The notes beneath the pieces were generated by a model, which was given only the letters and a program-made list of their open reading frames with translations, did no database searches and was not told the origin of the DNA. DNA of 47,015 nt. Origin: Nostoc sp. LEGE 06077. Lineage in GTDB: Bacteria; Cyanobacteriota; Cyanobacteriia; Cyanobacteriales; Nostocaceae. This document shows positions 9,655 to 18,145 of this stretch, one piece after another. The number at the start of each line of letters is the position of its first letter. Position 1 is the stretch's first letter. The translations under genes and the position numbers were made by a program. The DNA lies in contig NZ_JADEWI010000050.1 of assembly GCF_015207705.1 (NCBI RefSeq), forward strand, positions 1 to 47,015, given 5' to 3'.

Positions 9655-12600
9655 CTACAAATCCTCAGATAGTGATCGGCCAGATATCACAATAAAACCC
9701 ACAGATTCAAGTTGAAGCTGTGGCTGACGGATTCCTTTAACAATAACTGACTTTAAAACCCTTTCTATTTTCAGTTCTTCAGCTAGAGTATGATCCCAGG
9801 TTTTTGTATTCAAGCGCAAATTTAATTGTTCTACTCTATGACCTAGTTTCTGATCCGCAATTTGAGCATAGTGTTCACATAATTCAAGATAATTTTGACG
9901 TTCAGTCAGTAATGTCTGAGACATATTACAGACTTGATAACAAACATTCTGCCAATTATTAGGAGGAATAAAATTGTCAATAATCTCTAAACGCTCTTTC
10001 GCTAGATTATAATCTTGCACTCGATGAGAATTTTTATCTTTTTGATAGGGACGCTGTAATATATTTAAAGTTGGTTCATCTTGAACCTCACTGAGTTTTT
10101 CTGCACGAGCATCAATAAAGATGGTCTCCATGAAAGGTGGAAACAGAGAATCAACGCGACGCTTGAAAAGATTGAATTGAGAATCATCAAGTTGATAATC
10201 TGTAAATATTTGCTGGATTTTTTCGAGATTAAACTCAACTAAAAAGTTACATTGAAAACCAAACCATTCCATACCTGGCTTGCTATCCCACGATAAATCT
10301 TGTCGCCATAAAGCAAAAGCTTGACCGCGATCATCCCAATTTATATAGTTATAAATTGTCTCTACTAATTTTTCGCCAATGCGGAAAAGTTTGATACCAG
10401 GATTCTGGTTGGCGAGATGGCGGTTATAAGTACCAAATTGGCTGATGTTACTATTAGCAAAGCGAGTTTTTAATTCATTTACAGGCACTAAAGTATATTT
10501 GGTTGCCTGATAGTATTTCACATCTTTTAAATCTGGGTGATAAATCGATTTAAATTTTAATGCATCATCAATCCAGCCTTCAATAGCCCGTTTAATTTCC
10601 GGATGATTACTATCATAATTATCTAGTTCTTGAAAATATGTATGATCATCTTGTTGAATGTTGATTTCATTCCAAACATCCTCTGAATTTATTTCTAATT
10701 GTGCTTGAGTAATTTCTTGTTGAGTTAATCCAATTTGGTTTAATAAACCAGTAGCACCTAATTGAAACAAAGTTTTTTCTAATTCTGATAATTGTTGACT
10801 AACATCTAAACTAGCTATTGAATCAGTAAATATCAAAAATCCATCTCTTAAAACTTGATACCAAGCAGCATGAAGGCTTTCTTCTAAGTCAGCACCAACT
10901 AGCACAGTAAAATCAATATTTTTAGAGTTACTAATCCGGTTAAATCTACAGATTCTTTGTTCTAACTGATAAGGTATCCAAGGAATATCAAAATTAATTA
11001 CCCAATCAATAAATTGGAAGTTATGACCTTCTTGTGCAGAAACATCACAAATTAAAATAAAGCAATTAGGATTACTATGAAACTGGGTTAAATTTTTTTC
11101 AGTTTCTCCCCAGTCTTGTTCTGATTGATGAATAGCAATACTTTCTGCACCAAACGTTATTGATAGAGAACGAGCAATTTCTTGGCAACTTTGCCCAAAC
11201 CCACTAAATATCAAGATTTTTGGTAAAGAATCACCAGGAATAGGTCTATTAATCCGCTGCTTGATTCTTTCGCCTAATTGAGTAATATTATTACGAAATG
11301 ATTGTAGCCCATAAATTTCTGATAAACGGTAGAGAAGAATAATTTTTAGTAATTCAATCCGGTCTCCATCTTCTGAGGGTTGACTAATAATTTGGCGTAA
11401 AGATGTGAGAATTTCTTCTTCACCTTCAAATTTTTGAGTTTGAGTTAACAGATTGAGATCATGATTACCAAATTCTTTGATCAGTGCTGGGTGACGAATC
11501 CCACTTTGACGTGCTGCAATTACTTGCTCTAAAATACCTAACCAAGTACCAGAAGCCAAAAACAACAATAGAAAAATCCGTTGGTAGTGTTCATCGTTGG
11601 GAGCAGCATTACGCCATTTTTCAATAAGTTCATGGATATCAAATGAGCGCTCATCTAAATCGTATTCTTCTTTAGGTGTAATATGACGATTCAATATGGC
11701 ATTTTCTACCCCAGCACGACGATTACAAAGTATTCGCCGATGTAGTCGATATGTTTCACTGATGTAAATACAAATTTCATCGAGAACTTTATCTTGGCTA
11801 GTTAAGGTTTCTGGTAAAGATTTTTCCCATTTGCCTACTAAACTTAATAAATATTTATCATCAGAAAATAGTTTCTGTAGCTGCTCTAAATTATTTGCAA
11901 TTCCCGAACTTTCTTGGTCATTCTTTAATGATGAAATGATTTGAGAGATGATTTGGCTGTTGTGGATTTTTACCTGAAAATCTGGTAAGTTATTTAATTG
12001 ATAAATTGTTGGCTCTAGTAAATGCAGCATTACTAGTAAATCTTGGTCATTCTTCAGGATATGACTAGCAGATAACAAAAGTAAGTGTTCACTTTTATGA
12101 GCTAAATTTTTATAAATTTCAAACTGTTGACTTATTTTTCTATCCTGAGAATTAGCCATTGCTGCAATATGCTGGGCTTCATCTACAATTAGTAATCCAA
12201 TCTTGGTTTGTGGTTTGATTTTATGTACATCTTCAGATGCCATTACCACTACTCTTTTGGGAAAATGAGAAATATAAAATTTATTTTCTAATTCATCTTT
12301 CCATTGTTGCACTAATTTTCCTGGAACCAGTACTAAGACTATATTATCTGGTTCATCCAATAAATATTGCCGGAGGATGACACCTGCTTCAATAGTTTTT
12401 CCTAGTCCTACTTCATCGGCTAATATGTAGCGTTGAACTGAATCTTCTAATACACGTCGGATAACTTGTACTTGGTGAGGATAAAGATGAATATTGGACG
12501 AAATTAGTCCTGTCATCCCATGACTAACAGCCCTCTGTTTAACTAAGCATTTAACTAAGGCCAACCTTCTATCATGCAAGTAAGGTGTTTCATGTCCTTT

Positions 12601-12957
12601 AATTGCTAAGGTTTCAATAGCGTCTTTGACCGCTAAATTACAACGAACGTAAATTTCTTTTTCAGCCGTAATTATAAACTTTTTATCTGGCAAATCAACT
12701 TGATACTTGAGAGCGTCTTCGTCCCAACCAAAAATTTTGCCAATTATCCATTGATTTTGGTTTTTTAATTGGAAATAGCATCGAGTCTGTTGTTTTAAGA
12801 GGACTGGGGACAACGACCCTAAAGGTACAGTTTTTTGCAAGCGTTGCCCTATGGAACAGAAATACTCAACAACAATATTGCCTTGAGAGATTTCAATAAC
12901 CTTACCTATCCCCAAAGAATTATTCGAGGACTGTACTAGTGAGCCAATCTGAATCAT
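9655..12957 (-). CDS. Large SNF2/RapA-type helicase (possibly DpdE-like)
   Basis: About 1100 residues. I choose ATG at 12957 (MIQIGSLVQSS) over the one at 12981 because AGAGGA sits about nine bases upstream. An N-terminal barrel-like region (IGSLVQSSNNSLGIGKVIEI) precedes the ATPase core: motif I ADEVGLGKTIEAG near residue 180, motif II VDEAQH near 260, motif III LLSASH near 296 (commonly SAT), and helicase C-terminal motif VI LEQRICRFNRIS near 650. A long C-terminal region of unknown fold follows. SNF2 enzymes translocate on duplex DNA and remodel complexes. The size and N-terminus recall the DpdE helicase of 7-deazaguanine DNA-modification clusters, but no other dpd gene is present. It sits between the TPS array and the CHAT block; its role there is unknown. 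Confidence 0.8.
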   Translation of the reverse strand: MIQIGSLVQSSNNSLGIGKVIEISQGNIVVEYFCSIGQRLQKTVPLGSLSPVLLKQQTRCYFQLKNQNQWIIGKIFGWDEDALKYQVDLPDKKFIITAEKEIYVRCNLAVKDAIETLAIKGHETPYLHDRRLALVKCLVKQRAVSHGMTGLISSNIHLYPHQVQVIRRVLEDSVQRYILADEVGLGKTIEAGVILRQYLLDEPDNIVLVLVPGKLVQQWKDELENKFYISHFPKRVVVMASEDVHKIKPQTKIGLLIVDEAQHIAAMANSQDRKISQQFEIYKNLAHKSEHLLLLSASHILKNDQDLLVMLHLLEPTIYQLNNLPDFQVKIHNSQIISQIISSLKNDQESSGIANNLEQLQKLFSDDKYLLSLVGKWEKSLPETLTSQDKVLDEICIYISETYRLHRRILCNRRAGVENAILNRHITPKEEYDLDERSFDIHELIEKWRNAAPNDEHYQRIFLLLFLASGTWLGILEQVIAARQSGIRHPALIKEFGNHDLNLLTQTQKFEGEEEILTSLRQIISQPSEDGDRIELLKIILLYRLSEIYGLQSFRNNITQLGERIKQRINRPIPGDSLPKILIFSGFGQSCQEIARSLSITFGAESIAIHQSEQDWGETEKNLTQFHSNPNCFILICDVSAQEGHNFQFIDWVINFDIPWIPYQLEQRICRFNRISNSKNIDFTVLVGADLEESLHAAWYQVLRDGFLIFTDSIASLDVSQQLSELEKTLFQLGATGLLNQIGLTQQEITQAQLEINSEDVWNEINIQQDDHTYFQELDNYDSNHPEIKRAIEGWIDDALKFKSIYHPDLKDVKYYQATKYTLVPVNELKTRFANSNISQFGTYNRHLANQNPGIKLFRIGEKLVETIYNYINWDDRGQAFALWRQDLSWDSKPGMEWFGFQCNFLVEFNLEKIQQIFTDYQLDDSQFNLFKRRVDSLFPPFMETIFIDARAEKLSEVQDEPTLNILQRPYQKDKNSHRVQDYNLAKERLEIIDNFIPPNNWQNVCYQVCNMSQTLLTERQNYLELCEHYAQIADQKLGHRVEQLNLRLNTKTWDHTLAEELKIERVLKSVIVKGIRQPQLQLESVGFIVISGRSLSEDL

Positions 12958-13096
12958 AATGTTAGTCCTCTGAATACTCATGAACCTTGTAAAAATTTAT
13001 CTGCCAATTTTACAGAATTCCAATTGTAGCGGGTTTTTGTTCTGACTGTTTAGGTAAGGTTGGCAATCTTGGCTAAGACAAGAGGTAGAACATAGG

Positions 13097-15574
13097 TTAA
13101 GTTTTGGGAACTGCTGCACAGGTTAATGCTTTTTGTCCCTGAGTGGAAGATTCATCTGCGACAAGTTCGATTTTGCCTTGGGCATTACGATGCCAAGATG
13201 TAGCTTGGACAAGAACTTCAGGTAATTTAGGGATTTGGGCTGTGACTGTGCTAGTTTTATGGAATGCAGAGATATTACGAGTATCAGCCCAAGTGCGATC
13301 GCTCCTAATTTCCTGTGTGGGATTTTGGGGTACACCACCTCTTCCTGTAGCGACAAAACTACTTTCAGTATTATTAGAACAACCACTAGCTATTTTTTGA
13401 GATGAATCAGTAAAATTCGCTGGTAATGTCACTAAACCAGAATTAGGGTCAACACCAACATTATGAATTTCCACTGTACCATTGACATTAAACTGGGAAC
13501 TAGCAGTAATATCGTTTGTTTGGTCTTGGCGGGGAGTCAGGGTATTACGAAACTCTAGACCAATAATCCCTTGAGTAGTGATATCAATATTCCCACCTTT
13601 TCCTTTCACCGCATTAGCAACAATATCACTGTTTTCCAGTCCAATCATCACAGGAGCATGGATGCTAATATTGCCGCCATTACCCGTACCCGCTGATGTC
13701 GCACTAATCAAGCTATTGTGGCGTAACAACAATAGATCGCTGATTTGTAAGGTCATATTGCCTCCCTCGCCCGATGCTGTTTGAGCTTGAATGCTACCTT
13801 GACTGTCTAAGAAAATTTTATTGGCAGCAATTTTGATATTGCCCCCATCACCTGTACCTTGGTTAGTCACACTGACTACGCCGCCATTGGTCAGCGTCAA
13901 AGTTGGGGTGGTTATATTCACAGTTCCGGCATTTGCTGACAGAACATTGGGCAAATTGAATAGCTTTTGAATTAATGCTTGAGGGAACAGAACGGCTGAG
14001 TTAATACTGCTATTGTTAGCTTGACTATACCCATCAATCAAAATTGATTCCGTCGCGTTAATATTTAAATTTCCAGCTTGACCAATCAAGAATGACGTAG
14101 TTGCTACCACTCCTCCATTGAGTATTTGTAATCGGTTCGTATCTAACGTCAAGGTTTGGGCATTGCCTTTACCATAGGTGATTGCACTAATGTTGCTATA
14201 GAGTCCTGCTGGGTTGTCTCCCGTGACAGTTGTATTTTGACTGCGAATGGTTACTTGCCCCGTGGAACCATTCGCAAATGTTATTGAAGAGATGGCTGCG
14301 CCATTAGAAACTAGTAGATTATTAGTGTTAATGGAGAGATTACCTGCTGATTTAGCTGTTCGGGAAGAGGTAGTTAGAGAAGTCACGCCTGTGGGGTTGA
14401 TGGCAGAAAAACCAGATATCTCAACTGTCCCCGCATCAATCTGAATGTCGCCACTGGCAGCCGATCCAAACGCATTGCTGTTAACTCCTGCGCCTTGTGA
14501 GAGTGTTAAGTGGGGAGTGATGATATGAATGTGTGAACCTGTGCCAGTATTCAATCCTTCAGTGCGGATACCACTACGAATTTTGGCATTGGCTGTTGTA
14601 CCAACAATCTCAATCCCTTCTGAAGCCTGTAAAAAAATTTCACCCCCAGCGACATTTCCCAGATTTTTGGAAAAAATAATTGAACCATCACTAATTTGAA
14701 TGTGCTTTCCTTGCAACTGTACTGAACCAGCATTCAAAGCCCCGACACTTGGTAATGCTCCTACAGTCAGCAACGATTTTTGGGTGAGATGAATATCTGC
14801 AAAGCTTTGTCCACTCTCGTAACCTAACTGATAACCTTGGGAGATGGGATTTAAACTGACCATTCCGACTCCACTTAAACTTCCCAATTCCAACCTTCCT
14901 TGGGGCGCGTTCAAAGTTGCGCCGGTGAGATTTAAGTTACCTCCTACCAGTGCCAAGGTTTTTCCTGGCTTGACCCTCAGTTCTGAGGCACTAGGGTTTT
15001 GAGTGATGGGGCTGAGGCTACTAACAGCTGTTAGGGCATGACCTGTACCTTGAACCGTGATGGGGCTTGGATTACTGCCCATTTGTAAGCCAATGGGGAC
15101 ACTCATCGTCAGTAATGGTGTTGCACTGGAATTAGTTACACTAAATTCCACCCCGTCAGCAAATTTAATACTGTTGGCTGTCGCTCCCACAAATGAACCA
15201 CCAATATTCAAGCTGGCATTTTGCCCAAAAATAATTCCAGCGGGGTTGATTAAAAATAAGTTGGCATTACCTTGGGCGCTGATGGAACCATTAATGTTGG
15301 AAACGTTACCACCAGTTACGCGACTAAAAATATTTTGGATATCTGTGGCATTGTTAAAAACTGCTGAACCTTTGCTAGGAATGGAAAATTGGCTGAAGCT
15401 ATGAAATAAATTATTGCCAACACGAGTGCCGTTGGTGATGGTGTAAGTACTACCAGCACTCACAGCAGTGTTGAGAGTGTTATCAGGTATGACTTGTGCG
15501 TAAACACCAGTGTTATGAATAGCAGATATGCAGATTGCACCAAGAAAACCAAACCCAGCAAAAGTTAATTTCAT
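13097..15574 (-). CDS. TpsA filamentous-haemagglutinin-like exoprotein, copy 5
   Basis: 825 residues. The signal peptide (MKLTFAGFGFLGAICISA, cleavage near VYAQ) is followed by a TPS/haemagglutination-activity domain (about 30-160) with NLFHSFSQFSIPSKGSA, IQNIFSRVTGG and the signature NLFLINPAGIIFG. Long beta-helix repeats rich in G, N, S and T follow. The C-terminal module is shared with all sisters: IASGC, FVATGRGGVPQNPTQEIRSD, W-A-D, LVQATSWHRNAQGKIEL and terminal LTCAAVPKT. TPS domains direct export through a TpsB pore. This is the most promoter-distal of five copies. Its signal peptide resembles copy 1 more than its immediate neighbours. Adhesin, contact or matrix functions are typical of the family but not shown here. 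Confidence 0.92.
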   Translation of the reverse strand: MKLTFAGFGFLGAICISAIHNTGVYAQVIPDNTLNTAVSAGSTYTITNGTRVGNNLFHSFSQFSIPSKGSAVFNNATDIQNIFSRVTGGNVSNINGSISAQGNANLFLINPAGIIFGQNASLNIGGSFVGATANSIKFADGVEFSVTNSSATPLLTMSVPIGLQMGSNPSPITVQGTGHALTAVSSLSPITQNPSASELRVKPGKTLALVGGNLNLTGATLNAPQGRLELGSLSGVGMVSLNPISQGYQLGYESGQSFADIHLTQKSLLTVGALPSVGALNAGSVQLQGKHIQISDGSIIFSKNLGNVAGGEIFLQASEGIEIVGTTANAKIRSGIRTEGLNTGTGSHIHIITPHLTLSQGAGVNSNAFGSAASGDIQIDAGTVEISGFSAINPTGVTSLTTSSRTAKSAGNLSINTNNLLVSNGAAISSITFANGSTGQVTIRSQNTTVTGDNPAGLYSNISAITYGKGNAQTLTLDTNRLQILNGGVVATTSFLIGQAGNLNINATESILIDGYSQANNSSINSAVLFPQALIQKLFNLPNVLSANAGTVNITTPTLTLTNGGVVSVTNQGTGDGGNIKIAANKIFLDSQGSIQAQTASGEGGNMTLQISDLLLLRHNSLISATSAGTGNGGNISIHAPVMIGLENSDIVANAVKGKGGNIDITTQGIIGLEFRNTLTPRQDQTNDITASSQFNVNGTVEIHNVGVDPNSGLVTLPANFTDSSQKIASGCSNNTESSFVATGRGGVPQNPTQEIRSDRTWADTRNISAFHKTSTVTAQIPKLPEVLVQATSWHRNAQGKIELVADESSTQGQKALTCAAVPKT

Positions 15575-15640
15575 TAACTTAGTTCTTATTTTTTATTCAG
15601 TGTTTTATTTTTCCCAATTTAGTATTTTTTTTAACATCGA

Positions 15641-18079
15641 TTAATTTTTGAGAACAGCTGCACAGGTTAATGATGGTTGCACCTGAGAAGGAGATTTAGC
15701 GGCAACAAGTTCAATTTTGCCTTGGGCATTACGTCGCCAAGATGTAGCTTGGACAAGGATTTCTGGAGATTTCTGTGTTTGGGCTATAACTGCGCTAGTT
15801 TTATTTTGGAATGTAGAGATATCGCGGATATCAGACCAAGTGCGATCGCTCCTAATTTCCTCGGTGGGATTTTGCGGTATCCCACCTCTACCTGTGGCCA
15901 CAAAACTACTACCAGTATTAGCATCACAACCACTAGCAATCTTTTGTGATGAATCAGTAAAGTCTCCTGGTAATTCCACTAAACCAGAATTGGGGTCAAC
16001 ACCAATGTTGTTAATTTCCACTGTACCATTCACCCCAAACTCTGAACTAGCGGTGATATCATTTTCTGGTGTCAGTTGCGAACGGTATTCTAAACCAATA
16101 ATTCCCTGAGTGGTGATGTTAATATTCCCACCTTTACCTCGAAGAGCATTAGCAGTGATATCGCTGTTTTCTAAGCCGACAATTACGGGTGCATTGATGT
16201 TGATATTCCCGCCATTACCTTGACTGCCTGCGGTGGTTGTAATTTTACTGCGATCCCGCATTAACAGCAAACTTCTTAATTTTAAGTCTATATCTCCACC
16301 ATTACCAGATTCGGTTTGTGCTTGAATCAACGCCTGATTTTTTAGTTGGATAATATCTGCGATAATTTTCAGGTTGCCGGCATTACCAGTACCTTCACTT
16401 GTTACAGTCACAGTAGCATCATCCGTCAAGATCAGATTTGGTGTTTTAATGCTAAGACTACCAGCATTTGCCGTCAGCATATCGGGAAAGCCAAATGATT
16501 GACGCAACTTTGCATTAAGACGAGTCGCAGAAGAATTAATTGCACTGTTATTGTTATTGTTACGACCACTAATTGCGATCTCTTCACTTGCATTGATAAT
16601 GACATTTCCCCCGTTGCCAGCAAACAGTGTAGATGAACCAATTCTTCCCCCATCTAAAATTTGTAATTTGCCAGTATTCAGGATCAAATCTTTGTTATCT
16701 CCGAACGCGAATGTAGCTAAAGTAATCGCACTGTCAAATCCTGAAGGGCTGTTGCCGATAACTGTGGTATTTTGATTGCGAATTGAAACTTTACCACTAC
16801 TTCCACTGGCGAACGTAACTGAAGAAAGGGAAGCTCCACCAGATATTAGCAAATTATCACCTTTAACGAAGATATCGCCAGCACTACCAGAAGCAAAACT
16901 CAAAGTGCTAATACCACTAACGCCGTTCGGGTTTATTACTGAAAAACCAGATATTTCAATTGTTTTGGCATCAATATCAATATTGCCACTAGGAGCAATT
17001 CCCAAAGTTAGATTATTTAAACCAGCTCCTTTTTGAACAGTAAATTTTTGAGTAGAAATACCAATATTTCCCCCTACTCCAATTCCATAAGTTTCGCTAC
17101 GAACTCCACTCACAATATTTCCATCTCTACTTCTCCCAATTAAATTAATTTCTGTTGATGCTTGAATGCTAATGTCTCCACCGGTAAGATTTCCATAATT
17201 TTGTGCAAGTATCAATGAACCGTCTATTAAACGGATATTTTTTCCTTGCAAACTAACAGAACCTGAATTTATACCACTGACATTTATAAGTGACTGTTCT
17301 GCTAATTGAATATCACCAAAAATTTGTCCATTTTCATAACCCAAAGTATAACCTTGTGCATTTGGAATTAAATTAACTTGTCCAATGCCGTTGGTACTAC
17401 CCAATTCTACCCGTCCTTGTGGGGCAGTAAATATAAATCCATCTATTTGTAAATTACCACCTACCAAGGCTAAGGTTTTCCCTGGTTTCACCTGTAATTC
17501 TGTGGAGTTGGGTATTGGAATAATCAAAGAATTGCTATTTGTATATCCTCTTCCTTGAGCTTTGATATAAGCAGAGTTACTGCCCATTTGCAGTCCAATG
17601 GGTACACTCATTGTTAATAATGGTTTAGCCGCAGGATTGACAGCACTAAACTCTGTCCCATCAGCGAACTTAATACTACTCGCCGTAGTTCCGACAAATG
17701 AACCACCAATATTTAAGCTGGCATTTTTGCCAAAAATAATCCCGGCAGGGTTGATTAAAAATAAGTTGGCACTACCCTTGGCACTGATTTCACCATCAAT
17801 GTGGGAAATATGACCACCAGTTACCCGACTAAATATATTTTGGATGTCTGCATCATTATTAAAGGCTACGAAACCATTGCTAGGAACAGAAAATTGGCTG
17901 AAACTATGAAATAAATTATTACCGACACGGCTACCTTTGGTAATGGTGTAATTATTACTACCACTTACATCTGTGTCGAGAGTGCCATCAGGAGTTACCT
18001 GAGCCTGAACATCACTGTGGTAAATAGCAGACATCAAAATTGCACCAATTAAGACCAAACTGGTAACAGTTACTTTCAT
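15641..18079 (-). CDS. TpsA filamentous-haemagglutinin-like exoprotein, copy 4
   Basis: 812 residues. Signal peptide MKVTVTSLVLIGAILMSA ends near VQAQ. The TPS domain shows VGNNLFHSFSQFSVPSNG, IQNIFSRVTGGHISHIDG and NLFLINPAGIIFGKNASLN, close to copy 5. The beta-helix core differs from its sisters, with YGIGVGGNIGISTQ and SSGKVSIRNQNTTVIG, although parts track copy 5. The C-terminal module is shared: IASGC, FVATGRGGIPQNPTEEI, LVQATSWRRNAQGKIEL and LTCAAVLKN. A 66-base gap separates it from copy 5. The length is modest for a haemagglutinin-like protein, as is usual in cyanobacteria. A surface or extracellular location is inferred. Confidence 0.92.
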   Translation of the reverse strand: MKVTVTSLVLIGAILMSAIYHSDVQAQVTPDGTLDTDVSGSNNYTITKGSRVGNNLFHSFSQFSVPSNGFVAFNNDADIQNIFSRVTGGHISHIDGEISAKGSANLFLINPAGIIFGKNASLNIGGSFVGTTASSIKFADGTEFSAVNPAAKPLLTMSVPIGLQMGSNSAYIKAQGRGYTNSNSLIIPIPNSTELQVKPGKTLALVGGNLQIDGFIFTAPQGRVELGSTNGIGQVNLIPNAQGYTLGYENGQIFGDIQLAEQSLINVSGINSGSVSLQGKNIRLIDGSLILAQNYGNLTGGDISIQASTEINLIGRSRDGNIVSGVRSETYGIGVGGNIGISTQKFTVQKGAGLNNLTLGIAPSGNIDIDAKTIEISGFSVINPNGVSGISTLSFASGSAGDIFVKGDNLLISGGASLSSVTFASGSSGKVSIRNQNTTVIGNSPSGFDSAITLATFAFGDNKDLILNTGKLQILDGGRIGSSTLFAGNGGNVIINASEEIAISGRNNNNNSAINSSATRLNAKLRQSFGFPDMLTANAGSLSIKTPNLILTDDATVTVTSEGTGNAGNLKIIADIIQLKNQALIQAQTESGNGGDIDLKLRSLLLMRDRSKITTTAGSQGNGGNININAPVIVGLENSDITANALRGKGGNINITTQGIIGLEYRSQLTPENDITASSEFGVNGTVEINNIGVDPNSGLVELPGDFTDSSQKIASGCDANTGSSFVATGRGGIPQNPTEEIRSDRTWSDIRDISTFQNKTSAVIAQTQKSPEILVQATSWRRNAQGKIELVAAKSPSQVQPSLTCAAVLKN

Positions 18080-18145
18080 GAATAGATTTTGTTATTTTCT
18101 AGTCCATATTTATTTTTCCCAAGATAATAAAATTTTTAACAGTAG

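Noticed and set aside
9485-9715. 76-codon plus-strand frame
   Set aside because: Overlaps the helicase 3' end in antisense and lacks start signals; low-complexity chance frame.
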